Of a stretch of DNA of 64,000 bases, positions 9,536 through 19,196 are shown one piece after another. The notes beneath the pieces were generated by a model that saw only the letters and a program-made list of their open reading frames with translations, was not told where the DNA came from and did no database searches. Within the stretch, counting starts at the first letter, position 1; each line of letters begins with the position of its first letter. The translations under genes were made by a program, and so were the position numbers. The DNA comes from JAKAIY01 sp963809385 (GTDB taxonomy: Bacteria > Chloroflexota > Ktedonobacteria > Ktedonobacterales > JADMIN01), in contig CAWEJL010000005.1 of NCBI GenBank assembly GCA_963809385.1, positions 609,766-673,765 on the forward strand. The letters are read 5' to 3'.

Positions 9536-10043
9536 CTATCAGTGGTGGTCTACGGCGAGCGGCGCCAACTTGCGGTGGATATCGCGACGCGCGAAGAGGG
9601 GCGCGCCTGAAGGGTGTTCGCCGCCGTATCTCCTTTCGATGAGGATGGTGAGGAATAGGGACAGGAGGCGCGCCGCCAAAAATGGAGAAGCGCACGTCTT
9701 TGACGCTAAATTGGTGAATTATGTGAGCCAGCGCCAGCAACACGCTGGTAGGCGGGGGAGTATCGCGTCAGGCGGGAGGTGTGTCTGTGATGGAGTGGAT
9801 TCGCAGCGGAGCGGCGATCAATTGAGGTGCAAGTGATTTCGTATGCGTCACAAGCCTACCTCACGCCTACCCAAGTATCCCACGGTACGTCGGGGCTGTC
9901 AAGCCAGGCGCGCGCGGCTTCTGGCGGGCGCTGACGCGCTGCCGGCCGGACATTACGGGAGCACGCGCATGGCGGTCTGACAAGCGGAGGCCCTCAGCCG
10001 CAAACGCGCCGTGCGCCAGCCATCGATGAATGCGACCTACGCG
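9536..10043. other. Gene-free interval upstream of rho
   Basis: About 500 bases contain no open reading frame that I can support. The part next to rho should be its leader and promoter. Rho leaders are often autoregulatory in other bacteria, but I see no specific structure here that proves it. Confidence 0.5.
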
Positions 10044-12110
10044 CTAGAGGTCACTAGCCCCGGCTGGCCACTGTGCGGCTATCGGGCCTGCGCCTGGCGT
10101 ATCACTAGCCCCAGAAGTCGCGGCGCCGCTGACCGGAAGGCTGGGAGCGCTGGCGTCCGCGCTGGCGAATGGCCCCGCGGCTGGAGCCACCTCGGGCGCA
10201 GGCGTAGCGTGGGACGCCGCCTGCCCATTCGACGCCGCCTGCCCATTCGACGCCGCGAGACCACTGGCAGCGGCCCAGACGCTCGCGCGCCAGAGCGGGG
10301 CGGTTTCCGATGGCTCATTGTCAACGAGTGAGGGAAACGGGCTGGGATCGGCGAGTTCCAGGCGGGGGGTGAGTATTCCCCTGGGAGGTGTGGGCATGCG
10401 GACAGCGCTGTTGTTTGGGTTATCCGTGGGATCGGAGGCGTTGTCCGGTAGGGCTGGCGTGTGGAGCGCGCGGCGCGGGCGCCATCAAGCGTCTGAAGCG
10501 CGACGGCATGAGTGACTTCGTTGATCAGCTTTTGCAGTTCTGGACGCGCCGCGACATTGGGATCTGGCAAGCGGTCCCAGACACGGAGCGCGTCTTCGTA
10601 CTCGCCCTCGCGATAGCAGTAGTAGCCCAGAAGCGCGCGCGCGTCGAAGACGCTGAGCCGCTGCCAGAGCATCATCGGCTCCATCGGCGACTGGAGCGCC
10701 GCGCTGGTGATCGAAACCCCATCAATCCGGCGATAGAGGGGCAGACCAAACAAGCGGAACGGCGCGCCGTGACACAGGATGAGCCGCCGGGGCGCATTCG
10801 AGTCGGCGCGATTGGGCCGCTCCAGGCCGATGAAAAAGGTCTTCGTCCAGGGGCCAGCCTGCCAGACGGCGATCAGCACCACCAGCCCGGCCAGACGTGC
10901 GAGATAGCGCTCCCAGGTAAACGGGCCGACCGCGCTGGCTATGCCGAGGATGGCCAGCCCGGCGCCCAGTAGCCACGCGCCGTAGACCAGGCGGCGCCGG
11001 TCCACATTGAGCAGATCATAGTGGTGGTGCATCGGCGTCGCCAGGAATGGCAGTGGCAGCTCGGTGTGCGGGAACCCCTTGCTGGCGCCAAAGCGCTCGA
11101 CGAAGAGGAAGCGACGATAGAACTTAACCAGAATGCGCGCCGAAATCAGCGCCGAGAGACCCTCCAGCACGAATGCGCCGCCGATGATCAGCAGTAGCAA
11201 CTCCTGCCGGGCGACGATGGCGACCAGCGCGAGCAGCCCGCCCAGCGCCAGCGAGCCAGTATCGCCCATGATAAGCTTTGCCCGCCGCTTGCCTTTCGGG
11301 TTCGCGCCACCTTTCCACGACGAGGGCCAGTTGAAGGGCAAGTAGCCCGCCGCCGCTCCGGCCAGCGCCAGCGCCAGCGCGATCAGCGGCCAGCGCTGCT
11401 GCGCTGCCCTCGTCAATCAGGATCACCGCATACGCCAGCGCCGCGCTAAACATGAGCCCACCTGCGAGGCCGTCCATCCCATCCGTGAAATCCACCGCCA
11501 GCGCAGTCACGCTGGCAATAATGATCGTCATCGCCAGGAAGAAAAAGACCCACGCGAAGTGTTGCTTCACCAGCAGCGCGCCAATGATCGGCGCCTGATT
11601 GTAGGGCGGATACGCCAGGCGGGCGGTAATATCTTTGGCTATGATGAGCCGGTTGAGGAGTACCGCTGACAGCGCGGAGACCAGCACCACGCCGATCGCC
11701 TTCTGGATCTCGGAGATGCCGACGCCGCGATAGACTTTGCGAATGTCATCAGTCAGACCGACCACGCCATACCCAATGGTCGCCAGCATCAAGATCTCGA
11801 TCAGCGTCCACTGGCTGCCAGAGAAGTTGACAAGAAAACCAGCGGTGACACAACCCGCCAGAATCGCGAGGATCATCGCCACGCCGCCAATCAGCGGCAG
11901 CTCACTGGAGCGGGCGCGCACGACGCGGGGACGCCTGCCGCCCGTGCGAATCTCGACATGATGCGTGCCGCTGCCAGTTGACTGATCGGGTTTGAAGTCA
12001 CCCGGCTTGCGCTCGCCACTACGGAACCAGGAGAAGACGCGGAGCGCGATGAGCGAGGCGATAGCGCTGACTGCCGCCGCGACGGCGAACGCGCTGAGCA
12101 ACACGACCAT
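10044..12110 (-). CDS. mraY: Phospho-N-acetylmuramoyl-pentapeptide-transferase with C-terminal extension (frameshifts)
   Basis: The MraY core is clear: GYGVVGLTDDIRKV, DFTDGMDGLAGG (the DGxDGL motif), MGDTGSLALGGLLALVA and ATPMHHHYDLL, with about ten hydrophobic segments. It moves phospho-MurNAc-pentapeptide to undecaprenyl phosphate, forming lipid I. A frame break near 11409 is repaired by dropping one G from GAGGGC, giving DEAAQQRWPLIALA. After the normal C-terminus the frame continues with a helical segment (ARALLGYYCYREGEYEDALRVW), then, after a second probable frame change near 10465, a Pro/Ala/Ser-rich tail with a duplicated AASNGQ unit. The ATG at 12110 follows GGAGAG. It lies downstream of murE in the same direction. 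Confidence 0.85.
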
Positions 12111-12236
12111 GGATTCTCTCCGCTCTTTACAACGCTGCCGCGCGCGCTCCCCAGCCGCGCTCGCGCATATCTCCACTGTACAACGCCGCCCCGATTTGCG
12201 AGGTAACGGCGTCTAGGACGCGCCTCTGGACTCTTC

Positions 12237-13811
12237 TCAGGAGTCCGCCGCCCTCGCCCCCGCTTCCGCCTCCGCGCCGCTATACCCCAGCGCGCGCAGT
12301 TCATCGCGCGCCACGCGACGGTCATCCCAGGGCAGTTTGGCCTCGCCGATGATGATGCTCTGCTCATGCCCTTTGCCCGCCAGCAGCACCGTATCACCCG
12401 CTCGCGCCGTCGCAAACGCGGCGCCGATACCCAGCCGCCGGTCTACCACGCAGCGATACTTCTCGCCCTCACGCGCGCCCACGGCCTCCGCGCCAGCCGC
12501 GATCTCACGCAGGATGCTCATCGCGTCCTCCGTGCGCGGGTCCTCGTCGGTGATGACGGCGAAATCGGCCAGACGCGCGGCGACGGCCCCCATCGCCGGC
12601 CGCTTTACGCGGTCGCGGTCGCCCGCCGAGCCGAAGACTGCGATCAGCCGTCCGGTGGTCAGTGGGCGCAGCACGCTCAGCACTTTCTCCAGGCTGTCCG
12701 CTGTGTGCGCGTAGTCCACCACGACCGTGAACGGCTGCCCCATCTCGATGCGCTCCATCCGGCCCGGCACACCGGGGAACGTCGCCAGCGCCGCCGCCAT
12801 GCGTTCCGGTGTGACGCCGAAGATGTAGCCAGTCGCGATGGCGGCCAGGCAGTTCGAGACGTTGTATGAGGCGACCAGCGGCGTCTCGACCGTGAACCGC
12901 GTCCCGTTGGGCAGCCGCACATCGAAGCGCGTCCCGTCCGCGCGTAGCTCGACCCGCTCCGCCCGCACGTCCGCGCTCTCGCTCAGGCCGTAGCTCACCA
13001 CCGGAGCGCGGCAGAAGTCGCGCAGGTAGGCGTACGAGCTATCATCAGCGTTCAGCACGCAGGCCTTGGAAACATCCGGCAGGCCGGGCTTGGTCGCATT
13101 CGGGTCTATCGCCTCGCAGAGCATCGCCTTGGCGCGCCAGTAGGCCTCTTTCGTGCCATGCAGCTCCAGATGCTCGGAGGTGATGTTGGTAACGACGGCG
13201 ACATCGTAGGCGATGGCCCAGACGCGATGCAGCGCCAGCCCGCTGGATGTCGTCTCCAGCACGGCGCACTGTGTCCCCGCATCCGCCATGCGCGCCAGAT
13301 GCGCCTGCACCTCCGGCGCTTCGAGCGTCGTAAAGCGCGTATTGTTCTGGGAGCGCTCGCCCGCGATCTTGAAATCCACCGTGCTCATCAGCCCGGTGCG
13401 AATCCCGCCTGTTTCGAGGACCGCGTCAACCAGGTTGGTAACAGTCGTTTTGCCGTCCGTCCCCGTAACCCCGACCACCGCCATGCGCTCCGATGGACGC
13501 CCAGCGAAGGCGGCGGCCAGCGTCGCCAGCTCACGGCGGGAGTCCGCCACCCGCGCGTAGACGCGGTCGAGCGGGAAGTCAGCGGGCGCGGGGTCAGTCC
13601 CGACGACCAGCAGCGCCCCGTCTCGCAGCGCATCGCCGATATAGGCGTGGCCGTCGCGCCACTTGCCGCGAATGGCGACGAAGCAGGCCCCCGGCTGGAC
13701 CTCAGCGGAGTTATAGGTGATCGCGGTAATCTCGCCGCTTGCCGCACCAGTCACCTCTGGCGAAGGGAGCGCTGCGAGCGCCTCGGCTACATTCACGGCT
13801 TCAACCTTCAC
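12237..13811 (-). CDS. murE: UDP-N-acetylmuramoyl-tripeptide synthetase (MurE-type Mur ligase)
   Basis: This is a 524-residue Mur ligase. The N-terminal domain binds UDP-MurNAc (ITYNSAEVQPGACFVAIRG). The P-loop GVTGTDGKTTV is near residue 117. The central domain has the carbamylated-Lys neighbourhood (LHGTKEAYWRAKAMLC), VVDYAHTADSLEKVL and FGSAGDRDRVKRPAMG. It adds the third amino acid to UDP-MurNAc-L-Ala-D-Glu. The specificity loop reads DEDPRTED rather than DNPRxED, which is typical of meso-DAP enzymes, so another diamino acid (Orn or Lys) is possible. The GTG start overlaps the end of the PhzF gene by 11 bases, suggesting translational coupling. Confidence 0.93.
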   Translation of the reverse strand: MKVEAVNVAEALAALPSPEVTGAASGEITAITYNSAEVQPGACFVAIRGKWRDGHAYIGDALRDGALLVVGTDPAPADFPLDRVYARVADSRRELATLAAAFAGRPSERMAVVGVTGTDGKTTVTNLVDAVLETGGIRTGLMSTVDFKIAGERSQNNTRFTTLEAPEVQAHLARMADAGTQCAVLETTSSGLALHRVWAIAYDVAVVTNITSEHLELHGTKEAYWRAKAMLCEAIDPNATKPGLPDVSKACVLNADDSSYAYLRDFCRAPVVSYGLSESADVRAERVELRADGTRFDVRLPNGTRFTVETPLVASYNVSNCLAAIATGYIFGVTPERMAAALATFPGVPGRMERIEMGQPFTVVVDYAHTADSLEKVLSVLRPLTTGRLIAVFGSAGDRDRVKRPAMGAVAARLADFAVITDEDPRTEDAMSILREIAAGAEAVGAREGEKYRCVVDRRLGIGAAFATARAGDTVLLAGKGHEQSIIIGEAKLPWDDRRVARDELRALGYSGAEAEAGARAADS

Positions 13812-14754
13812 TTAGATGATTGGATGCGAGCGGCGCGTCAGGTAGGATGAATTCACCCGTCGCGACAATGACCGCCACGCCGCCAACACGCACGCTTGTC
13901 ACAACGCCTGCGCTGGAGTGTGTCTCGACGGTGATCTCACTGGGCCGTCCCATCTCGACGCCCTGCAAGATATTCACCCTGCCAAGGCCGTCCCGCCCCC
14001 CAGCCAGCAAGCCATGCCGTATCGCGTACACGCCCAACGGCCCAGCGGCGGAGCCGGTCGCGGCGTCCTCGACGATACCCATCCCCGGCGCGAACATGCG
14101 CGCGCGGGTGGGCGCCGAGCTATCCGGCGATTCTGGCGCGACGAAGAAGTAAACGCCCGTATGCGGGTCCTCAGCACGCAGCGCGCCAGCCAGGCCCGCG
14201 CCCGGCTGGGCGCGCTCCAGCGCCGCGCGGTCGCGCAGCGGCAAGTAGATGAACGGTACACCCGCCGAACCGCGCTCGATGGGCAGATCATCCCGCAGCA
14301 CGCCCTCCTCCAGCCCCAACGCGGCTAGGAGCGCCACGCGGTCGCCATCCCAGGGTATGAACGTGGGGACAGGCTGCGTCATCCAGACGAAGCGCGCCTC
14401 TCCATTCTCGAAGGTCGGCTCGACCACCAGTGGCCCGATGCCTAGTTCCAGCGTCGCGGGCGCGTTCTCCAGCGTCAAGCGGCCCGCTTGCGCCAGGGCG
14501 AAGGTGGTCCCGATGACTGGATGCCCGGCGAAGGGTAGTTCGCCGCCGGGCGTGAAGATACGGACGCGGCACAGCGCGCGCGCCGGGTCGCCTGGAGGCA
14601 GGACGAACGTGGACTCGGAAAAGTTCATCTCGCGTGTGATCGCTTGCATCTCGCTGGCGTCCAGCATCTCGGCGTCGAAGAAGACCGCGAGTTGATTGCC
14701 CCCGAACGGCTGCGAGGTGAACACATCGAGTTGGGTATAAGGAATCCGCCGCAT
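13801..14754 (-). CDS. PhzF-family isomerase-like protein
   Basis: This 317-residue protein has the two-lobed diaminopimelate-epimerase-like fold of PhzF. It shows the catalytic Glu in MNFSESTFVLPP, the glycine-rich FTPGGELPFAGHPVIGT, and VEDAATGSAAGPLGVYA in the second lobe. Biochemically known members isomerise small acids; most, like this one, have no known substrate. The ATG at 14754 starts right at the conserved RRIPYTQLDVFTSQPFGGN. The gene ends inside the murE start, so the two are probably co-transcribed. Confidence 0.88.
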   Translation of the reverse strand: MRRIPYTQLDVFTSQPFGGNQLAVFFDAEMLDASEMQAITREMNFSESTFVLPPGDPARALCRVRIFTPGGELPFAGHPVIGTTFALAQAGRLTLENAPATLELGIGPLVVEPTFENGEARFVWMTQPVPTFIPWDGDRVALLAALGLEEGVLRDDLPIERGSAGVPFIYLPLRDRAALERAQPGAGLAGALRAEDPHTGVYFFVAPESPDSSAPTRARMFAPGMGIVEDAATGSAAGPLGVYAIRHGLLAGGRDGLGRVNILQGVEMGRPSEITVETHSSAGVVTSVRVGGVAVIVATGEFILPDAPLASNHLSEG

Positions 14755-14869
14755 AGACAGAGCGTCCTCACGAATTGTACCGGCGCCCACGCCCTCACAG
14801 GGTGAATGGCGCTCAAAGGGCAGCGTACACGATTCGGGCGCGCGCGTCGCCTCTCATAGGACTTCGCGC

Positions 14870-15731
14870 TCAACTATCGAGCGACCAGAGTGTATCCGCC
14901 TGGAGAAGCTGTTTGAGCGCCATCAGAGGTGTCAGCGGGCCAACGCCGCCAGGGGTCGGGCTGATCGCGCCCGCCACCTCCGCGACTTCCGCGAACGCGA
15001 CATCGCCGGTAATTCCACCCTCCGCCGTCACGTTGATGCCCACATCCACGACGGTCGCGCCGGGACGAACCATGGCTGCGGTGAGCAGGTTGGGCCGGCC
15101 AGCGGCGACGATCACGATGTCGCTCTCCCGCGTCCACTGCGCGACCGAGCGGGTGTAAATATGGCAGACAGTCACAGTTGCGTTGCGACCGAGCAGCATG
15201 AACGCCAGCGGCTTGCCAACCGTGTTACTGGCGCCCACGATCGTGACGCGCTGTCCCGCGAGAGGGATCTCATAGCGGTCGAGCAGCTCCACGACGGCGG
15301 CGCAGGTCGCTGGGACGAAGCTGGGATAGCGCAGGAACAGGTTGCCCGCGCTGCGAAGGCTGATGCCATCAATGTCCTTGCGCGGGCTCATCACCTCCGC
15401 CACCACGCGTGCGCTGAGATGCGGCGGCAGGGGAGCCTGCGCCAGGATACCTTGCACGCTGTCGTCAACATTGAGAGCCTTCAGCCCGGCGCGTAGCCCG
15501 TCGTCGTCGATGTCATCGGGTAGCGCGACCAGATCGCCACGCACACCGACACGCTCCGGCCTCGCGCAGAAGCTGACGCACATACACATCTGACGCTGGC
15601 CGCCCCCCAACCGTGACCACCGCCAGCCCGGCGGCCCTGCCGTGGCGCTCCTGATACGCCGCCGCCATCTCCCGCAGCTCCGCGCGCACCGTCTCGGCGA
15701 TCGCTCGCCCGCTGAGCAGTTTCGCCGTCAT
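14870..15731 (-). CDS. folD: FolD: methylene-THF dehydrogenase/cyclohydrolase (one frameshift; catalytic Lys absent)
   Basis: FolD interconverts 5,10-methylene-, methenyl- and 10-formyl-THF. The N-terminal part (AKLLSGRAIAETVRAELRE, VGGRPASDVYVRQ) and the remainder (GILAQAPLPPHLS, DIDGISLRSAGNL, TIVGASNTVGKPLAFMLL, GGVGPLTPLMAL) lie in two frames. Removing one base from GGCCGGAG at 15557-15564 joins them. The usual Y-V-x-x-K motif reads Y-V-R-Q-L, so the Lys needed for the cyclohydrolase reaction in well-studied FolD enzymes is missing in this read. ATG at 15731 overlaps the upstream stop codon by one base (TGATG). It forms a folate operon with the cyclodeaminase-like gene. Confidence 0.88.
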
Positions 15732-16369
15732 CACAGCGCCTCCACGCCCATGCGGCGCAGCGTCGTCGCGTGCGCCTGGTCGCGCTGAGTGTGCGCCTGC
15801 GCCAGCAGCGCCCGAACCTCAGCGCGCGCGCCGTCCGCCAGCGCGGTATCGCGCAGCAGCGTGGCGTTCGCCAACACGTTGAGCGCCGCCGCGCGGGCCG
15901 CCGCCTCGCCCAGCAGCGCCGCGCAACCCGCGTCGCTGATGACCGTGCCATTGCCGATAACCGCAATCTCCGCCGCCAGCCCGACCACCGCGCACGCCAC
16001 GCGAACCGCGCGTAGTGGCGGTTGCATCGCGGACGCAAGCGCAACCTGAATGCCCGCCTCGCGGGCGGCGCGCTCCTCCTCAGTCGCGCGGGGCAGGCGG
16101 TAGGCGGCGGAGACCTGCTGGAAAGCGCGCTCATCGTCCTCGCCAAGCGCCAGCAGCGTCACGCGCGCCTCCTCCGCCTGGCGCAGGATGGCATCCGCGC
16201 GCTCCGCGACATCGCGATACTTCTCGCGGCCCACCGTGAAGCGCGCGACCATCTCGGCCAGCGCCGCGGCCAGCGCCCCGGCCAGCGCGCTCGCCGCGCC
16301 GCCGCCGGGCGCGGGCGCGCTGGAGCCAAGCGCCTCCACGAACGCCGCGATGCCCTGGTCGCTGGCCAT
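15731..16369 (-). CDS. Formiminotetrahydrofolate cyclodeaminase-like protein (FTCD_C/FchA family)
   Basis: This 212-residue helical protein has the family signature APAPGGGAASALAGALAAAL near residues 18-37, VGREKYRDV near residue 46, and AGIQVALASAMQPPLRAVRVA in the second half. The family converts formimino-THF to methenyl-THF plus ammonia, and FchA homologues are also found as methenyl-THF cyclohydrolases in one-carbon gene clusters. The gene is immediately upstream of folD with overlapping stop and start codons, consistent with joint folate one-carbon work. Confidence 0.82.
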   Translation of the reverse strand: MASDQGIAAFVEALGSSAPAPGGGAASALAGALAAALAEMVARFTVGREKYRDVAERADAILRQAEEARVTLLALGEDDERAFQQVSAAYRLPRATEEERAAREAGIQVALASAMQPPLRAVRVACAVVGLAAEIAVIGNGTVISDAGCAALLGEAAARAAALNVLANATLLRDTALADGARAEVRALLAQAHTQRDQAHATTLRRMGVEAL

Positions 16370-16530
16370 GTCGCCTCATCCCTTCGCAAATTCGTCGCGG
16401 GCGCGAGCTGTGTGAGCGCCCCGGATTATCGTACCACGCCCGCCGTGCGCCCCTGGCGGCCAGGCGTTGTGAGGCGGTACGCTGTCATCGTGAGGCAGGC
16501 GATACATGCTGCCATGCGGGAAGGGAAGCG

Positions 16531-17256
16531 ATGGTGACTCGGAGCGGCGCGGCAGGTGAAGTACCGGCGGAGATGGCGCCAGAAGCGCTCGCGCAGTGGG
16601 TCTACGAGCGGCTGGTGGAGGCGTATGGCGTCCCGCCGTGGGAGCCGGACGGCGACGCGCTGGGCGGCCTGGTCGCCACCATCCTCTCGCAGCATACGTC
16701 AGATGTAAATTCTGACCGTGCTTACGCCAGCCTGCGCCAGCGATTCCCGACCTGGGAGGCGGCGCGCGACGTCCCCGAAGACGCGCTGGCGGACGCCATC
16801 CGCTGCGGCGGCCTGGCGCGCATCAAAGCGCAGCGTATCCAGCAGACGCTGCGGGCGCTCACCGAGCGCGATCCCACCGCGCCATTCGACCTGCGCTGGC
16901 TGGATGCGGAGGACATCGAGCGGGCGCGGGCGCAACTGACCACGCTACCAGGCGTGGGCATGAAGACCGCCTCGTGCGTGCTGCTCTTTTCACTGGGACG
17001 CCCAGCCTTCCCAGTAGATACCCACGTCTGGCGCATCACGCGACGCCTGGGGCTGATCGGCCCCACCGTCAGCGCAAACGCCGCCCACACCGCGCTGGAG
17101 CGGCTGATTCCGCCGGATTGGCGCCACACGATGCACATCAATCTCATCCGCCACGGCAGGCAGGTCTGCCACGCCCAGCGGCCCGCCTGTGACCGCTGTC
17201 CCCTGCGCGCGCGCTGCGCCTACTACTGGGCCAATCAGGCCGCTTCCGGGAATTGA
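16531..17256 (+). CDS. nth: Endonuclease III-like DNA glycosylase/AP lyase
   Basis: This 241-residue HhH-GPD base-excision repair enzyme has the helix-hairpin-helix LPGVGMKTASCVLL with the catalytic Lys, followed by FPVDTHVWRITRRLGL with the catalytic Asp. The C-terminal iron-sulfur loop is C-x6-C-x2-C-x5-C (CHAQRPACDRCPLRARC). It excises oxidised pyrimidines and cleaves the abasic site. The stop codon at 17254-17256 lies within TTGACAACTCCCC, exactly at the right end of the neighbouring TnpB element. Confidence 0.92.
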   Translation: MVTRSGAAGEVPAEMAPEALAQWVYERLVEAYGVPPWEPDGDALGGLVATILSQHTSDVNSDRAYASLRQRFPTWEAARDVPEDALADAIRCGGLARIKAQRIQQTLRALTERDPTAPFDLRWLDAEDIERARAQLTTLPGVGMKTASCVLLFSLGRPAFPVDTHVWRITRRLGLIGPTVSANAAHTALERLIPPDWRHTMHINLIRHGRQVCHAQRPACDRCPLRARCAYYWANQAASGN

Positions 17257-18578
17257 CAACTCCCCACGGCTACAGCCGGGGGATTCCTGCTTCACCGGGG
17301 CGCGCCGGGTTGGGCATGGCTCGCCCCGGTCTTACCGCCTCTCCACAGGCGTTCACCGTGAGCCCCACGGCAAGAATGTTCTTGGCAGCGTTCACGTCCC
17401 GATCATGCCGGACGCCGCATGCCGGGCAGGTCCACTGGCGCACGTCCAGGGGCAAGGAATCGCGCACCTGCCCGCAGGCATGACAGCGTTTGGAACTGGG
17501 ATACCAGCGGTCAATCTTGACCAGCGTGCGCCCATACCACGCCGCTTTGTACTCCAGTTGGCGCACCAGCTCGCCCCAGCCCACATCGCTGATCGCTTTG
17601 GCGAGCGTGTGATTGCGCATCAGGTTCTTGACCGCCAGCGACTCCACGCACACCGTTTGGTTTTCACGAATGAGGCGTGTCGTCAGCTTGTGCAGGCCAT
17701 CGCGGCGCTGGTCGGCAATGCGGGCATGTTCCCGCGCGACCTTGCGGCGCGCCTTCTCCCGGTTCTTGGACCCCTTTTGTTTGCGGGCGAGGTTGCGTTG
17801 CGCGTGCGCCAGGCGGCGCTCGCTCCGGCGCAGGTGTCGCGGGTTGGCGATCTTCTCACCCGTGCTCAGCACCGCCACGTCTTTGAGGCCCACATCCACG
17901 CCGACCATGGCGGTGACGATCGGCAGCGCGGCGATTTCCTCCTCCACGAGGAAGGAGACGAAGTAGCGCCCGGCGGTGTCCTGGCTGATCGTGACCGTGG
18001 TCGGCGTTCCGGTGAAGGAGCGCGACCAGTGGATGGTGAGCGGCGCATCCATCTTCGCCAGGGTGAGCGCGCGTGTCTCCGCATCCCAGCGAAACGCGCT
18101 ACTGGCATAGGTCGCCGCTTGCCGTCCATGCTTCTTGTGGAAGGATGGATAGCGGGCGCGTCCCTCAAAGAAGTGGCGGAACGCCTTGTCGAGGTGGCGC
18201 AACGCCTGTTGCAGCGGCACGCTGGACACCGCATTCAGCCACGCCGTCTCCGGCCGCTGTTTGAGAGACGTGAGCGCCGCCGACGCCTCATGGTAGCCGA
18301 TGCGCTCCTGGCGCTGATAGTAGGCGTCAGTCCGCAGGCGCAGCGCCCAATTGTAGACATAGCGCGCACTGCCAAACGTCCGCGCAAGCACGGCGGCTTG
18401 GTCGGGCGTGGGGTAGCACCGATAGCGGTAGGCGCGTTTCTGCTTCATGCTTACAACTATACTGCATAACGTGTAAGCGAACGATGTGCGGTAGTCCTCT
18501 TGGCGTGGTGGGCTGCGCCTCATGGCGCGCGGCGCTGCATCCCCATGGCTCAAGCCAGGGGTCTTCGCGCCGCTCTTT
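17254..18578 (-). mobile_element. IS200/IS605-family element carrying only tnpB
   Basis: The tnpB gene is flanked by two near-identical short palindromes: CCCCACGGCTACAGCCGGGG at 17262-17281 (right end, after tnpB) and CCCCATGGCTCAAGCCAGGGG at 18541-18561 (left end). There is no tnpA transposase, so the element would be mobilised in trans. The stretch between the tnpB stop and the right-end palindrome is where the guide (omega) RNA scaffold of TnpB elements normally ends. Exact ends are inferred from the hairpins and the nth stop codon. Confidence 0.8.
17270..18448 (-). CDS. tnpB: TnpB RNA-guided nuclease (OrfB_IS605 / OrfB zinc ribbon)
   Basis: This 392-residue protein has the N-terminal OrfB helix-turn-helix (YRCYPTPDQAAVLARTFGSA), a beta-rich wedge region, and a split RuvC nuclease with all three acidic residues: Asp185 (VGVDVGLKDVAVL), Glu268 (VCVESLAVKNL) and Asp350 (HDRDVNAAKNIL). 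The zinc ribbon has Cys321/324 and Cys340/343. It therefore looks catalytically intact. Known TnpB proteins cut DNA next to a short TAM guided by an RNA made from the element's 3' end. The ATG at 18448 is the first Met before the conserved KQKRAYRYRCYPT. Confidence 0.95.
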   Translation of the reverse strand: MKQKRAYRYRCYPTPDQAAVLARTFGSARYVYNWALRLRTDAYYQRQERIGYHEASAALTSLKQRPETAWLNAVSSVPLQQALRHLDKAFRHFFEGRARYPSFHKKHGRQAATYASSAFRWDAETRALTLAKMDAPLTIHWSRSFTGTPTTVTISQDTAGRYFVSFLVEEEIAALPIVTAMVGVDVGLKDVAVLSTGEKIANPRHLRRSERRLAHAQRNLARKQKGSKNREKARRKVAREHARIADQRRDGLHKLTTRLIRENQTVCVESLAVKNLMRNHTLAKAISDVGWGELVRQLEYKAAWYGRTLVKIDRWYPSSKRCHACGQVRDSLPLDVRQWTCPACGVRHDRDVNAAKNILAVGLTVNACGEAVRPGRAMPNPARPGEAGIPRL

Positions 18579-18722
18579 TTTAATAACCTGGCAAGGCGCG
18601 TGGGTTACACATCACGCCCCCACGCGTCTCACCCTCAGTAGCGCCTCAGCGTAGAGGATGAAAGCAAGGATGGTGTGCGCGCGGAGACCTGGAATGGCGC
18701 CGTGCGAGTGAGGTTTGCGTTC

Positions 18723-19112
18723 ATGGCCATGCAACAACCAGTCACATCAGGTTCACACTGGCGGATTCCCGCGCCTCACTACCGCCCGGTTTCCCACACG
18801 CGCGTGATCGGACACACGAGCGCGCGCGCCGCCACCCACGCATGGGCGAAGCGCCTGCTCGCGCATAGCGGCGTGGTGGTATCCGCCGCGCTGACGCTGG
18901 TCACACTGGGCGGCGTGTTCGTCGCGCCGCTGGCCGCATTGGTGGCGCTAGCCGCGTTGCTCATGCCCGCACACAACTTCCTGCGCCCAATGGCCGCGCC
19001 GCTGATCGTTGGCGCTGTGCTCTGGCTGGCGCTGGCGATCCTCTGCGCCCACGCGCGTCACACCGACACCATCCCTGGCGACCACGAGCGGCAGGACGCG
19101 CTCCGACCATGA
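18723..19112 (+). CDS. Hypothetical small membrane protein
   Basis: This protein of about 129 residues has a hydrophilic N-terminus, two closely spaced hydrophobic segments (VVVSAALTLVTLGGVFVAPLAALVALAALL, broken by few polar residues) and a third (PLIVGAVLWLALAILC), followed by a short His/Asp tail. The start at 18723 is chosen over 18675 because the earlier Met has no ribosome binding site, but support is weak. No family is recognised. It precedes the J-domain protease gene in the same direction. Confidence 0.45.
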   Translation: MAMQQPVTSGSHWRIPAPHYRPVSHTRVIGHTSARAATHAWAKRLLAHSGVVVSAALTLVTLGGVFVAPLAALVALAALLMPAHNFLRPMAAPLIVGAVLWLALAILCAHARHTDTIPGDHERQDALRP

Positions 19113-19196
19113 GCCCCGCTGGCGCTCACGCCTCTCGCCGCGACACAATAGCGGTGTGAGCGTGCGAGACTTCGTGCGCGACGCGGGAGGGTTACG

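Noticed and set aside
17189..18469. 426-residue plus-strand frame
   Set aside because: It is antisense to the intact tnpB gene and shows no recognisable motifs.
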